Below are positions 1 to 14,684 of a stretch of 64,000 nt of DNA, in pieces (position 1 is the stretch's first letter; each line of letters begins with the position of its first letter). The stretch comes from Paractinoplanes lichenicola (GTDB taxonomy: Bacteria; Actinomycetota; Actinomycetes; Mycobacteriales; Micromonosporaceae), in assembly GCF_016785085.1 (NCBI RefSeq), contig NZ_JAENHO010000002.1, forward strand, positions 868,001 to 932,000, written 5' to 3'. The notes under the pieces were generated by a model, which did not search any database, had not been told where the DNA came from, and worked only from the letters and a program-made list of their open reading frames with translations. The position numbers were made by a program, and so were the translations under genes.

Positions 1-324
1 GAGGTGGTGTCGTTCAACGTCGTGGTGACGGCCGACAATGATCACGGCGAGCCGATGGTGGTGACGTCGACCGGCACACAGACCAAGGTGTCGCCGTTCG
101 CGTCGTATCCCGCCAAGGGCAGGGCGACGGGCGGCGTCCGGGCGCAGCGCTTCCTCAAGGGCGAGACGCGGCTGACGGTGGCCTGGGTCGGCCCGCGACC
201 GGTGGCCTCGAGCAACACGGGCGACCCGATCGAGCTGCCCGAGCCCGACGCCCGGCGCGACGGCTCGGGCGAGGCCGTGCTGATGGCCCCCCAGATCATC
301 GGCCACCTGATCGAACGCGGCTGA
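1..324 (+). CDS. parC: DNA topoisomerase IV subunit A (ParC), C-terminal end only
   Basis: The frame is open from the first base and stops at 322-324, so about the last 107 residues of a longer gene are seen. The motif YPAKGRATGGVRAQRF followed by FLKGE is typical of a blade of the C-terminal beta-pinwheel of type IIA topoisomerase A subunits, which wraps DNA around the enzyme during decatenation. The KGRATGGVR form resembles the second actinobacterial A subunit (ParC) more than GyrA, and no glutamine-rich GyrA box is visible in the part present. The N-terminal catalytic tyrosine domain lies outside the window, so GyrA cannot be strictly excluded. Confidence 0.75.
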   Translation, partial: EVVSFNVVVTADNDHGEPMVVTSTGTQTKVSPFASYPAKGRATGGVRAQRFLKGETRLTVAWVGPRPVASSNTGDPIELPEPDARRDGSGEAVLMAPQIIGHLIERG

Positions 325-460
325 GCGGGGCGCGGCCGGGCCCGATTCAAGGCTCGGCCGGGCCTGGGTTGCGGCGGGCCTGGGATGTGGCGGGCCTGGG
401 GGCGGTCTGAGCGCGGAGCAGGTGGTCGCGGGTGTGGCGGGGCGCCGGTGCGGGTCAGTC

Positions 461-1114
461 TTACCAGGGCGTGTCGGGGCCGACGTCCAGCAGCTCCACG
501 ATCAGCAGCGCCCGGCGCACGGCCTCCTCGGCGGTCGCGGCGTCGGGCCACGAGTCACGCGGCTCGATGGTGAACAGCTCGTTGTCGCGCACGGTGAACG
601 GCGGGATCTCGTCCGCCAGGAACGACTGGCGCAGCAGCGGCCGGTCCAGCCGGGGCGAGTCGCCGACGAAGACGTACGGCAGCCGCACGGCCATCGGCGG
701 CTCGTGCAACGGCAGCCGGACGACGACGAACAACCCGCTGCCGTCGGGGCTGCTCGCGGCGTTGCCGAAGGCGCCACCCTTCCACCGCACCTGACCGAAA
801 ACGATCGGTAGTCCGCCGACCGTGCCCGCGTAGGCGAACCGAACCCGGCTGCTGCCCTTGAGATGCAGATCGGACCACGGCCATGGGCACTCGCGCGGGT
901 CGATGGCCGTCCAACCGCTGGCGGCGGCCCAGAGCACCAGGGAGCGAAGGGTCCGCGCGCGGCCGACCGCGATTGCAGCGGTCATGCCCAAGCCCAGCGC
1001 CAGCAGCACACCGCAGCCCGCGAACGCCCGGAACCGAAACATCACAAACACGGCGAACACGGTGGGCAGGGCCCACGCCCCGGCGATCCACCACGCCCGC
1101 GTATCGATGCGCAT
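461..1114 (-). CDS. hypothetical membrane protein, 217 aa, two N-terminal helices
   Basis: I do not recognise this family. Residues about 9-28 and 34-52 are hydrophobic enough to be two membrane helices, preceded by a short MRID start and followed by a soluble domain of about 160 residues rich in Pro, Arg and Asp. The soluble part begins with several tryptophans near residue 68 and ends with DVGPDTPW. It is convergent with the parC end. The ATG at 1112-1114 has no strong Shine-Dalgarno sequence, so the start is the best available rather than proven. Codon use is normal for the window. Confidence 0.6.
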   Translation of the reverse strand: MRIDTRAWWIAGAWALPTVFAVFVMFRFRAFAGCGVLLALGLGMTAAIAVGRARTLRSLVLWAAASGWTAIDPRECPWPWSDLHLKGSSRVRFAYAGTVGGLPIVFGQVRWKGGAFGNAASSPDGSGLFVVVRLPLHEPPMAVRLPYVFVGDSPRLDRPLLRQSFLADEIPPFTVRDNELFTIEPRDSWPDAATAEEAVRRALLIVELLDVGPDTPW

Positions 1115-1180
1115 CGCTCACAGCGTCTCAGACCGGGACGAGCCCCGGTTGCGTCCCGCCCCCATATCGACGCGTCAGGC

Positions 1181-1304
1181 GGGGCGGGGGTGGCGGCCCG
1201 GGTTGAGCGGCGGGGCGGGGGTGGCGGCCCGGGTTGAGCGGCGGGGCGGGGGTGGCGGCCTCGGTTGAGCGGCGGGGCGGGGGTGGCGGCCTCGGTTGAG
1301 CGGC
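1181..1304. repeat. 31-bp tandem repeat, four copies
   Basis: The core ggggcggggg starts at 1181, 1212, 1243 and 1274, giving an exact 31-bp period with two or three base changes between units (a cccggg/cctcgg swap). A degraded tail of similar gtggcggcccgggtga words continues to about 1438. This fills the 325-bp gap 1115-1439, in which I see no gene. The units abut without spacers, so it is a minisatellite and not a CRISPR array. Confidence 0.85.
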
Positions 1305-1439
1305 GGCCCGGGTTAGTGGCAGGCGTGTGGCGGCCCGGGTGGAGTCGGGCGTGTGGCGGCACCCGGGTGAGTGGCGACCTGGGTGAGTGTCGGGCGGGTG
1401 GCAGCCCGGGTGAGGCGGGCGAGCGGCGGCCCGGTCGGG

Positions 1440-1808
1440 TCAGTCGACGGGCATCGGGCGGCGGCCCGCGAAGCCGAGGTCGGAGCGGTGATACCAGTTC
1501 AGCCCGTGCTCGCCCTCGAGCCAGCAGAGGTCGACGTCGACGCCGTCGATCTCGGACGGGAAGTCGACCAGCAGCGGGGCGAGGCTCTTGAGCACGGCCC
1601 CGGTCTGCTGCACGACGGTCATCAGGTCGTCGAGCCGCGCGGTGGCGGCCTTCCATTCCGGCATCCCGCCCAGGGGCGTCGGCGGCCCGCCGGCCCCGAT
1701 CACCGCCCCGAGCTCGGCCGCGTCGGCACGCAGCGCCACGATCTCCACCAGCACGGGCTGTAGCCGTTCGAGCTCTTCCCGTGCCTCGCTAACCGTGAAT
1801 AGCCCCAT
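1440..1808 (-). CDS. DUF2203 family protein
   Basis: The 122-residue product opens with FTVSEAREELERLQPVL and ends with an acidic stretch, DGVDVDLCWLEGE, then WYHRSDLGFAGRRP. That layout (helical N-terminus, conserved C-terminal D-x-D...W...GFAGR) is the DUF2203 signature. Function is unknown; members are small cytosolic proteins common in actinobacteria. The open frame extends upstream to 1913, but the preceding residues look unlike the family, so the ATG at 1808 giving MGLFTVSEAR was chosen. Confidence 0.75.
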   Translation of the reverse strand: MGLFTVSEAREELERLQPVLVEIVALRADAAELGAVIGAGGPPTPLGGMPEWKAATARLDDLMTVVQQTGAVLKSLAPLLVDFPSEIDGVDVDLCWLEGEHGLNWYHRSDLGFAGRRPMPVD

Positions 1809-1919
1809 GTGCAGATGTTGCCAGCCCCAAGGCCAAGATCCCACTACTGCGAGATGGATTTTTCGCGCTCGGCGTGGGACCTGGGACAGAGTTGGGAGCG
1901 TGCCCAGCGACACGCCCGG

Positions 1920-2621
1920 TTACGGGTGCGCCGGTCGCTCGACACGCCCGGCAACGGGTGCGCCGGGCTCGACGACTCCGTAGCGGGACATGACCGCCGC
2001 CCGGCGCTCCCGGTTGACCGCCCGGACCCGCCGCCCGACGAAAAGCCCGTCGATCAGCGCCCAGACTCCCAGGCCGCCCAGCGTGAAGAGCATGGCGATC
2101 GAGCGCCCGGTGTCGCCCAGATAGAAGCGGTGCCCGCCGATGATGCCGAGGACGGCCCAGAGGGCGTACGCGATCCGGGGATCTTTGCGGACGGAAGCGA
2201 ACTCATCCTCGGCGCGGAGCACACGAATGCCCTCCCACTCGGGCAGGGCCGACGAGTGGGGGTGGGGCGCGGGGTGGGGTGACGGCGCGCGGTGGGGAGA
2301 TGGCGCGGGCAGCCCCGACGAGTGGGGGTGGGGCACGGGCTGGGGAGGTGGCGCGGGAAGGGTGGACGAGTGGGGGTGGGGTGACGGGGCGGGGTGGGGA
2401 GATGGCGCGGGCGGGGCCGACGAGTGGGAGTGAGACCCGGGGTGGGGAGATGGCGCGGGCAGGGCCGACGAGTGGGGGTGGGGCGCGGGCTGGGGTGACG
2501 GCGCGGGGTGGAGAGATGGCGCGGGCCGCCCCGACGAGTGCGGGTGGGGCGCGGGATGGGGAGATGGCGCGGGCAGAGCCGACGACCCGCGGGAGGCCGG
2601 TGACCCGGAGGGCAAGCTCAC
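1920..2621 (-). CDS. TM2-domain membrane protein with Pro/His/Ser repeat tail
   Basis: The last 90 residues form a TM2 domain: a charged DPRIAYAL lead, a first helix containing GIIGGHRFYLGD, and a second helix near LGGLGVWALIDGLFVGRR. TM2 proteins are small bitopic or hairpin membrane proteins of mostly unknown role. The first roughly 125 residues are low complexity, built from PAPSPHPAPHPHSS-type units, and are encoded by the repeat at 2251-2590. The GTG at 2621 is the most upstream start in frame and has no clear ribosome site, so the real protein could begin inside the repeat. It is divergent from the sirtuin with about 35 bp between starts. Confidence 0.65.
   Translation of the reverse strand: MSLPSGSPASRGSSALPAPSPHPAPHPHSSGRPAPSLHPAPSPQPAPHPHSSALPAPSPHPGSHSHSSAPPAPSPHPAPSPHPHSSTLPAPPPQPVPHPHSSGLPAPSPHRAPSPHPAPHPHSSALPEWEGIRVLRAEDEFASVRKDPRIAYALWAVLGIIGGHRFYLGDTGRSIAMLFTLGGLGVWALIDGLFVGRRVRAVNRERRAAVMSRYGVVEPGAPVAGRVERPAHP
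2251..2590. repeat. in-frame repeat encoding the PHPAPS-rich tail
   Basis: The word gacgag recurs at 2251, 2317, 2365, 2419, 2467 and 2533, with a shortened relative at 2581. The spacings are 66, 48, 54, 48, 66 and 48 bp, all multiples of 6. The array therefore expands and contracts without breaking the minus-strand reading frame. Confidence 0.75.
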
Positions 2622-2656
2622 CGCGGCAACGATAGTCGGCGAGGGACTATAGAAGC

Positions 2657-3517
2657 GTGGACCTTCAGGTTGTGGAACAGGTTGCCGAGCTCACCCAGTG
2701 GGTCGGCGAGGGCGGCGTAGTGATTCTGAGCGGCGCCGGCCTGTCAACAGAGTCGGGCATCCCGGACTATCGGGGTCCTTCGGGATCGGCCCGGCGCAGC
2801 ACGCCCATGACCTTCCAGGCGTTCACCCGTGATCCGATCGCCCGCCGCCGGTATTGGGCTCGCTCCCATCTGGGCTGGCGCACCATCGGTGAGGCCCGTC
2901 CCAACGACGGCCACCGTGCCGTCGCCGCCCTGCAGCAGCGTGGGCTGGTCGACGGCATCATCACCCAGAATGTCGACGGTCTGCACCAGGCGGCCGGCGC
3001 CGAGGGCGTGGTCGAGCTGCACGGCAACCTGTCCCGCATCACGTGCCTGGCCTGCGGCGACCTGACCCCGCGCGAGCTTCTCGCGGTTCGTCTCGACGCC
3101 GCCAACCCGAGGTTCGACAGCAGGGCCGTCGCGATCAATGCCGACGGTGACGCCGAGCTCGACGAGGCCGATCTTGACGGATTCATGGTCGTCGACTGTG
3201 ACGGCTGCGGCGGGATGCTCAAGCCGGACGTTGTCTACTTCGGCGAGACCGTGCCCCCGGTGCGGGTCGAGCGCAGCTTCGAGCTGGTCGGCGACGCCCG
3301 TACGCTGCTGGTTCTCGGTTCTTCCCTGACGGTGATGTCGGGCCGGCGTTTCGTGTTGCGCGCGGTCAAGGAGGGCATCCGGGTCGCGATCGTCAACCGG
3401 GGCGTAACACGGGGCGAGCCGTACGCAGGGCTCAACGTGGATGCCCCATTGGGCATTGTTCTGCCGAACATCGTCGATGCCCTCGCGCCCGTTTCGCCCG
3501 CAAACGCTGGGGTTTGA
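2657..3517 (+). CDS. NAD-dependent protein deacylase, sirtuin (SIR2) family
   Basis: A 286-residue class II-like sirtuin. The NAD-binding Rossmann motif GAGLSTESGIPDYRG spans residues 26-40, TQNVDGLH spans 103-110, the catalytic histidine is H122 in ELHG, and two zinc cysteine pairs are present (C130/C133 and C181/C184). KPDVVYFGE and GSSLTV complete the fold. Sirtuins remove acyl groups from lysine using NAD+, in the cytosol. The GTG start at 2657 lacks a Shine-Dalgarno sequence; the AT-rich gactat at 2645-2650 ends 6 nt before it, which fits a leaderless transcript (inference). It is likely monocistronic. Confidence 0.95.
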   Translation: MDLQVVEQVAELTQWVGEGGVVILSGAGLSTESGIPDYRGPSGSARRSTPMTFQAFTRDPIARRRYWARSHLGWRTIGEARPNDGHRAVAALQQRGLVDGIITQNVDGLHQAAGAEGVVELHGNLSRITCLACGDLTPRELLAVRLDAANPRFDSRAVAINADGDAELDEADLDGFMVVDCDGCGGMLKPDVVYFGETVPPVRVERSFELVGDARTLLVLGSSLTVMSGRRFVLRAVKEGIRVAIVNRGVTRGEPYAGLNVDAPLGIVLPNIVDALAPVSPANAGV

Positions 3518-3614
3518 GGGGCCGTTAACGAGGGTGGTCCCCGCGGGTTATGGGACTGAAACCTAAATAATTCAGTGGCCCCGTTGACGTGACTGGCCTC
3601 ACTGGCGTTAACTG

Positions 3615-3648
3615 CCGAAACCGCTTCCGAAACCGGTTCCGAAATCCG
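3615..3648. promoter_or_regulatory. candidate LacI-family operator upstream of 3683
   Basis: The words ccgaaaccg (3615-3623) and ccgaaaccgg (3627-3636) repeat in tandem. The second contains the perfect palindrome aaccggtt (3631-3638) with the central CG expected of LacI-family operators. It lies 35-70 bp before the LacI gene, as expected for autoregulation. A ttgacg at 3584-3589 could serve as a -35 box. Confidence 0.5.
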
Positions 3649-3682
3649 GTCGCAACGAAGTGGTGACACGTCAGGAGGACCA

Positions 3683-4684
<1,002 letters not shown>

Positions 4685-4778
4685 TCCCACACAGAACACG
4701 GGTGCCGGCGAGTCTGCCGGTGCCGCGATAGCGCACGCCCCTCTCACCCCGATTCCGTCACATTCGAGGAGTTTTGTG

Positions 4779-6467
4779 ATGCAGCGAAGGAAACTGTTCG
4801 CGTACGCCCTGGCGGGTGTGCTCGCCACGGGCGGCCTGGCCGCGTGCGGCGACTCGCCGAACAGCAACAACGCCAACAACGCGAACAAGGCGTCGGTCGA
4901 CTTCCTCAAGATCGGCATGCCGAACGGGACGCAGACCGAGAACCACAACCCGTTCGCCGGCACCTCCTCGGCGAACGCGCTCGGGTACAAGTGGATGATC
5001 TACGAGCCGCTGACCCAGTGGAACCCGGTGCGCCCGGCCGAGCCCGCCGTCCCGTGGCTGGCCAGCGGGGTCAAGTGGGCCGACGACTACAAGTCGGCCG
5101 AGGTCACGGTGCGCGACAACGCCACCTGGTCGGACGGCCAGAAGCTGACCGCCGAGGACGTGGCCTACACGTTCACCCTGCTCAAGAGCAACGAGGCGCT
5201 CAACCAGAACGCGATCCCGTTCGACCAGATCACGGTCGCCGGCAACGTCGTGAAGGTGACCTTCAAGACGCCGCAGTTCGTCAACCAGAACAAGATCATG
5301 GCGAGCACCCCGATCGTGCCCAAGCACATCTGGGAGAAGATCTCGGACCCCGCCACCGACGTCAACAAGACCCCGGTCGGCTCGGGCCCGTACACGCTGA
5401 AGTCCTTCACCCAGGCCGGCGTCACGCTGTCGGTGCGCACCGAGGGCTACTGGGGCACGGTGCCGCAGGTCAAGGAGCTGCGGTACGTCTCCTACGCCGA
5501 CAACAACGCCCAGGGCACCGCGCTGGCCAACGGCGACTCGGAGTGGTCGTTCGTCTTCCTGCCCAACCCGAAGGCGACCTTCATCGACAAGGACCCGGAG
5601 CACCACAAGGTGTGGGCGCCCGGCGTGCTCGGCATCCACGGTCTCTACATCAACACCACGATCAAGCCGTTCGACGACGTCAAGCTGCGTCAGGCCATGA
5701 ACATGGTGATCAACCGGACCGACATCTTCACCCAGGCCGAGGCCTCGTACTTCCACCCGGAGATCAAGAGCGTGACCGGCCTGCCGCCGGGCGCCGGTGA
5801 CGCGTTCATCGCTCCGGAGTACAAGGGCAAGGAGTTCTCGAACGACATCGAGGGCGCCAAGGCGCTGCTGGCGAGCGCGGGCTACAAGCTGAACGGCAAG
5901 GTGCTCAGCGACCCGTCCGGCAAGCCCGTCAAGATCAAGCTCAGCGACCCCGCGCCGTGGTCGGACTACCAGACCTCGCTCGAGATCATCAAGAGCAACT
6001 TCGCCGAGATCGGCATCGAGGCGACGGTCGAGAAGCCCAACCAGGACGTCTGGGACAAGAACGTGCAGACCGGCGCGTTCGAGGCCTCGATGCGGTGGAC
6101 GAACGGCGGCGCCACGCCGTACGACATCTACCAGACCGTCATGGACGGTGACCTGATCAAGCCGATCGGCACCGCCGCGCAGCAGGGCAACTTCGGCCGC
6201 TTCAAGAGCCCCGAGGCGACCGCCGCGCTGACCGCCTACAAGAACGCGACCAGCGACGAGGCCCGCACCACCGCGATGAACCAGATCCAGAAGGTCTTCG
6301 TCGAGCAGGCCCCGATGTTCCCGGTCGGTGCCGACAACGTGGGCGCCGCCTACAGCGACAAGAACTGGACCGGCTGGCCGACCGACGAGGACCCGTACTC
6401 GGGCGCGCAGCCGACCCAGCCGTACGTGTCTCTGATCATCGGCAAGCTCAAGCCCGCCAACTCCTGA
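4779..6467 (+). CDS. ABC transporter substrate-binding lipoprotein (SBP_bac_5, Opp/Dpp type)
   Basis: A 562-residue extracytoplasmic solute-binding protein. A lipoprotein signal starts MQRRKLF and ends in the lipobox LAAC with the acylated cysteine at residue 23, followed by an Asn-rich linker. The body matches cluster C (family 5) proteins: a domain with [16 protein letters not shown], the conserved PVGSGPYTL, and a C-terminal lobe. Family 5 binds oligopeptides, nickel or, in several bacteria, oligosaccharides such as cellobiose. Neighbouring sugar-type regulators and a GH1 glucosidase favour a sugar ligand (inference). The ATG at 4779 lies 8 nt after gagga; the frame extends upstream but without family similarity. 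Confidence 0.92.
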   Translation: MQRRKLFAYALAGVLATGGLAACGDSPNSNNANNANKASVDFLKIGMPNGTQTENHNPFAGTSSANALGYKWMIYEPLTQWNPVRPAEPAVPWLASGVKWADDYKSAEVTVRDNATWSDGQKLTAEDVAYTFTLLKSNEALNQNAIPFDQITVAGNVVKVTFKTPQFVNQNKIMASTPIVPKHIWEKISDPATDVNKTPVGSGPYTLKSFTQAGVTLSVRTEGYWGTVPQVKELRYVSYADNNAQGTALANGDSEWSFVFLPNPKATFIDKDPEHHKVWAPGVLGIHGLYINTTIKPFDDVKLRQAMNMVINRTDIFTQAEASYFHPEIKSVTGLPPGAGDAFIAPEYKGKEFSNDIEGAKALLASAGYKLNGKVLSDPSGKPVKIKLSDPAPWSDYQTSLEIIKSNFAEIGIEATVEKPNQDVWDKNVQTGAFEASMRWTNGGATPYDIYQTVMDGDLIKPIGTAAQQGNFGRFKSPEATAALTAYKNATSDEARTTAMNQIQKVFVEQAPMFPVGADNVGAAYSDKNWTGWPTDEDPYSGAQPTQPYVSLIIGKLKPANS

Positions 6468-6475
6468 TCGCCGGC

Positions 6476-6509
6476 GCCGCTCCCCGTGCCGCGAGGCGCG
6501 GGGAGCGGC
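6476..6509 (+). terminator. intercistronic stem-loop after the binding-protein gene
   Basis: Positions 6476-6490 pair with 6495-6509 to give a 15-pair stem with one G-U pair, closed by a GCGA tetraloop (6491-6494). No strong U-run follows. Such hairpins behind binding-protein genes usually act as leaky terminators or 3' stabilisers that let the binding protein be made in excess over the membrane subunits (inference). Confidence 0.75.
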
Positions 6510-6541
6510 ATTCCACCACCCCCGCACGAAGGAAGAACGCC

Positions 6542-8583
<2,042 letters not shown>

Positions 8584-8586
8584 GCG

Positions 8587-10662
<2,076 letters not shown>

Positions 10663-10665
10663 AAC

Positions 10666-10695
10666 GGGGCCGGTCACTGAAAAGTGGCCGGCCCT
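10666..10695 (+). terminator. intercistronic stem-loop before the beta-glucosidase gene
   Basis: Positions 10668-10677 pair with 10684-10693 (ten pairs, one G-U), with a tgaaaa loop and one or two further pairs outside. It lies in the 56-bp gap between the last transporter gene and the glucosidase. There is no U-run, so full termination is doubtful; a processing or attenuation role is possible. Confidence 0.5.
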
Positions 10696-10718
10696 CTCCA
10701 ATCCCCAACTGGAGTGTC

Positions 10719-12107
<1,389 letters not shown>

Positions 12108-12117
12108 GAAGTCGCGG

Positions 12118-12145
12118 CCGGGCCCGTCGTCAGCGGCGGGCCCGG
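12118..12145. terminator. hairpin between convergent glucosidase and ROK genes
   Basis: Positions 12118-12126 and 12137-12145 form a perfect nine-pair GC stem with a 10-nt loop. It lies just after the glucosidase stop and includes the stop codon of the minus-strand ROK gene, so it could terminate both transcripts. No U-run is seen. Confidence 0.45.
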
Positions 12146-13407
12146 TCACCCGGACGACGCTGCCGCGGGGTGAAGGCCAGCACCGGTTCGGCCGTCTCGG
12201 CCAGGCCACCCTCGGCCAGCAGCTGCGCGACCGGCAGCGTGGCCGCGCCCATCGCGACCGCGTCGGCGCCGAGCTCGCAAATCGTGATGGTGGTCTGCCC
12301 GTACGGCCGGCGCAGCGCGTGCCGGGCCGCGGCCTCGCGGATCTCGGGCAGGAACCGCGCGCCGAACGCCGCCCCCGGATCGCCGCCGAGCACTATCCGC
12401 TCCGGACTGAACAGGTTGATCAGGTCGGCCAGCCCGGCGCCCAGATAGCCCGCCGTCTGCTCGAAGACCTGCCGCGCGGCCCCGGTCAGCGGCTCCTCAC
12501 CCAGGTGGCGGTGCAAAAGCCCTTTCCCGTACGGTTCCCCGGTCGCCGCGGCCAGCCGGTGCCCGATCCGGTCGGCCCCGATGTACGCCTCCAGGCAGCC
12601 CCGCGCCCCGCACCGGCACTCGTCACCGTCGTAGATCAGGGTGGTGTGCCCCCACTCGCCGGCGTTGCTGTTCGCCCCCCGGTAGTAGCTGCGCCCGTCC
12701 ATCACCACGGCCGCGCCCACCCCTGTACCGATCATGACGATGACCGCGTGCCGGGCGCCGCGGCCCGCGCCGAACCACATCTCGGCCTGCCCGTGCGTCT
12801 TGGCGCCGTTCTCCACGAAGATCGGCACCTCGGTGCCGGCCCGCAGCATCTCGCCCAGCGGCACCGAATCCCAGCCGGTGGACTGCGAGTCGACCACCCC
12901 GTCGCGATCGACCACGCCCGGCACCCCGACGCCGAAACCCAGCACGTCGGCCGGGGCGACGCCGGTCTGCTCGAGCACCTGGCCCAGGCCGGTCAGCACC
13001 CGGCCCGCGACCTGCTCGGGCTCGTCGTCGTGGTCCAGGGTCACCGCGGCCAGCCGGGTCATCTCCAGGTCGTACAGCTCGACCAGCACGCGCGTCTCGC
13101 CGACCTCGGCGCCCACCACGTAACGGAAGCCGGGGCGGACCCGCAGCAGCACGCGGGGGCGGCCGCCGTCGGAGCCGACCAGCCCGGCCTCCTCGACGAT
13201 GCCTTCCTCGATCATCTCGCCGATCAGGTTGCTGACACTGGCCTGGCTCAGGGCGGTGCTCGCGGCGAGCTGCTGGCGGCTCTGCAGGCCGCCGTGGAAG
13301 AGGTCGGTGAGCAGGCTGGAGCGGTTCGCCCTGCGCACGTCACGCACCGTCGTACGCCTGGTCTCCACCCTCGCACCCCGCTTTTCGATGATCCTCCGCC
13401 AGGCCAT
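12130..13407 (-). CDS. ROK family transcriptional regulator
   Basis: A 425-residue NagC/XylR-type repressor. A winged HTH (residues about 30-75, with LSQASVSNLIGEMIEEG) precedes a ROK sugar-kinase-like domain. That domain has the zinc motif CRCGARGCLEAYIG and the glycine-rich IGTGVGAAVV segment. ROK repressors bind free or phosphorylated sugars. It is convergent with the GH1 gene and probably responds to glucose or a breakdown product of the imported sugar (inference). An alternative GTG start at 13368 would begin with VETRRTTVRDVRRAN, closer to typical ROK starts; the ATG at 13407 is kept with reservation. Confidence 0.88.
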   Translation of the reverse strand: MAWRRIIEKRGARVETRRTTVRDVRRANRSSLLTDLFHGGLQSRQQLAASTALSQASVSNLIGEMIEEGIVEEAGLVGSDGGRPRVLLRVRPGFRYVVGAEVGETRVLVELYDLEMTRLAAVTLDHDDEPEQVAGRVLTGLGQVLEQTGVAPADVLGFGVGVPGVVDRDGVVDSQSTGWDSVPLGEMLRAGTEVPIFVENGAKTHGQAEMWFGAGRGARHAVIVMIGTGVGAAVVMDGRSYYRGANSNAGEWGHTTLIYDGDECRCGARGCLEAYIGADRIGHRLAAATGEPYGKGLLHRHLGEEPLTGAARQVFEQTAGYLGAGLADLINLFSPERIVLGGDPGAAFGARFLPEIREAAARHALRRPYGQTTITICELGADAVAMGAATLPVAQLLAEGGLAETAEPVLAFTPRQRRPGDRARR

Positions 13408-13469
13408 CCAACCTCAGCCGGCCCGAAAATCGTAAGCCGACGGTATTCACGGCGGCATATCGTGCCCGA

Positions 13470-14300
13470 GTGACCGACTATCGCGACCTGAATCGCGCCA
13501 ACTGGGACGATCGCGCCGCCGCGCATGCCGCTTCCCCCGGCTATGCCGTCGACCGTTTCGCCGCCGACCCGGCCTACCTGAGCGAGGTCGTGCGATTCGA
13601 CCGGCCGCTGCTCGGCGACGTCGCGGGCCTGCGCGGTGTCCACTTGCAATGCCACATCGGCACCGACACGGTCTCGCTGGCCCGGCTCGGCGCCACGATG
13701 ACCGGCCTCGATTTCTCGGCGAAGTCGCTGGACGAGGCCCGGCGCATCGCGGCATTGGCGGGGGTCGATGTGCCATTCGTGCAGGCCGATGTCTATGACG
13801 CGGTGGCCGCCGTGGGGGACGGGTACGACCTCGTCTACACCGGGGTCGGCGCCCTGTGCTGGCTGCCGGACGTGAAGCGGTGGGCGGCAACGGTTTCCGC
13901 GTTGCTCAAGCCGGGCGGGCGGCTGTTCATCCGCGAGGGCCACCCGATCCTGTGGGGTCTCGACTACGACCGTGACGACGACGTGATCGCCCTCGTCTAC
14001 CCGTATTTCGAGATGCCGGAGGGCCTGATCTTCGACGAGGGCGGCACCTACGTCGAGACCGACGTCGAGTTCAAGCACAACAAGACGGTGGAGTGGAACC
14101 ACGGCCTCGGCGAGATCGTGACCGCGGTGCTCGCGGCCGGGATGACGCTGACCGGCCTGGCCGAGCACACCAGCGTGCCGTGGGAGGCGCTGGAGAACGG
14201 CCGGATGCGCGACATCGGTGACGGTGAGTATCAGTTGGCCGACCGTCCTGAGCGCTTGCCCCACTCGTACACGTTGCAGGCAGTGAAGAACCCCGTTTAG
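13470..14300 (+). CDS. class I SAM-dependent methyltransferase
   Basis: A 276-residue cytosolic protein beginning with TDYRDLNRANWDDRAA. The SAM-binding motif I is degenerate (GLRGVHLQCHIGTDT); motif II-like FVQADVYDA and the aromatic region YTGVGALCWLPD follow. This matches the UbiE/Methyltransf_11-25 group common in actinobacteria, whose substrate is generally unknown. GTG at 13470 is divergent from the ROK gene with about 60 bp between. Nothing in the neighbourhood points to a pathway. Confidence 0.85.
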   Translation: MTDYRDLNRANWDDRAAAHAASPGYAVDRFAADPAYLSEVVRFDRPLLGDVAGLRGVHLQCHIGTDTVSLARLGATMTGLDFSAKSLDEARRIAALAGVDVPFVQADVYDAVAAVGDGYDLVYTGVGALCWLPDVKRWAATVSALLKPGGRLFIREGHPILWGLDYDRDDDVIALVYPYFEMPEGLIFDEGGTYVETDVEFKHNKTVEWNHGLGEIVTAVLAAGMTLTGLAEHTSVPWEALENGRMRDIGDGEYQLADRPERLPHSYTLQAVKNPV

Positions 14301-14322
14301 AGATCAAACGGATCGGGGTATC

Positions 14323-14364
14323 TCCGGCGTCAATCCCCACCGCATTTCCGGCGTCAATCCCCAC
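14323..14364. repeat. 18-bp direct repeat in a 5' leader
   Basis: tccggcgtcaatccccac occurs at 14323-14340 and 14347-14364, spaced by 24 bp, about two helical turns. The pair lies 16 bp before the small membrane gene at 14381 and could be a tandem activator-binding site or a recent duplication. Confidence 0.7.
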
Positions 14365-14380
14365 GGCATAGGAGGCCCCG

Positions 14381-14596
14381 ATGCGCGCAGGCTCGATCGG
14401 CGGGCTGATTCTCATCATCTGGCTCGTGCTGGGCGGCGTGGCCGCCTACGAGCGTGGCTACTTCTCCGACACCAGCAACACCAGCTGTGCCGAGTTCGGC
14501 ACGATCGCCGTCACCACCATCGCCGGCCCGCTCAACTGGGCCGGCGTCAACCCGAAGATCACGTGCGACGTCGACGTGCCCGAGCCCAGCAAGTAG
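14381..14596 (+). CDS. small single-span membrane protein, 71 aa
   Basis: Residues 5-22 (SIGGLILIIWLVLGGVAA) form one membrane helix, followed by an outside-facing domain with two cysteines (C36, C62) that could form a disulfide. The ribosome site aggagg at 14370-14375 is excellent. I do not recognise the family; similar short proteins ending in a Cys-containing ectodomain occur widely in Micromonosporaceae. It is flanked by a direct repeat upstream and a perfect hairpin downstream, so it looks like an independent transcription unit. Confidence 0.75.
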   Translation: MRAGSIGGLILIIWLVLGGVAAYERGYFSDTSNTSCAEFGTIAVTTIAGPLNWAGVNPKITCDVDVPEPSK

Positions 14597-14607
14597 GCAG
14601 CATCCGC

Positions 14608-14635
14608 ATGGCGCCGGCCCCATGGCCGGCGCCAT
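14608..14635 (+). terminator. perfect 12-bp hairpin after the 71-aa gene
   Basis: Positions 14608-14619 and 14624-14635 are exact inverted repeats with a ccat loop. It lies 12 bp after the stop codon at 14594-14596. The downstream U content is weak, as is usual for high-GC actinobacterial terminators. Confidence 0.65.
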
Positions 14636-14684
14636 CGTCGTATTCGGGTGATTTGTCCCCGACCGGCCGTAACTCGGATGAGCC

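Noticed and set aside
1181..1304. CRISPR array suggested by regular 31-bp units
   Set aside because: Units are contiguous with no unique spacers and there are no cas genes.
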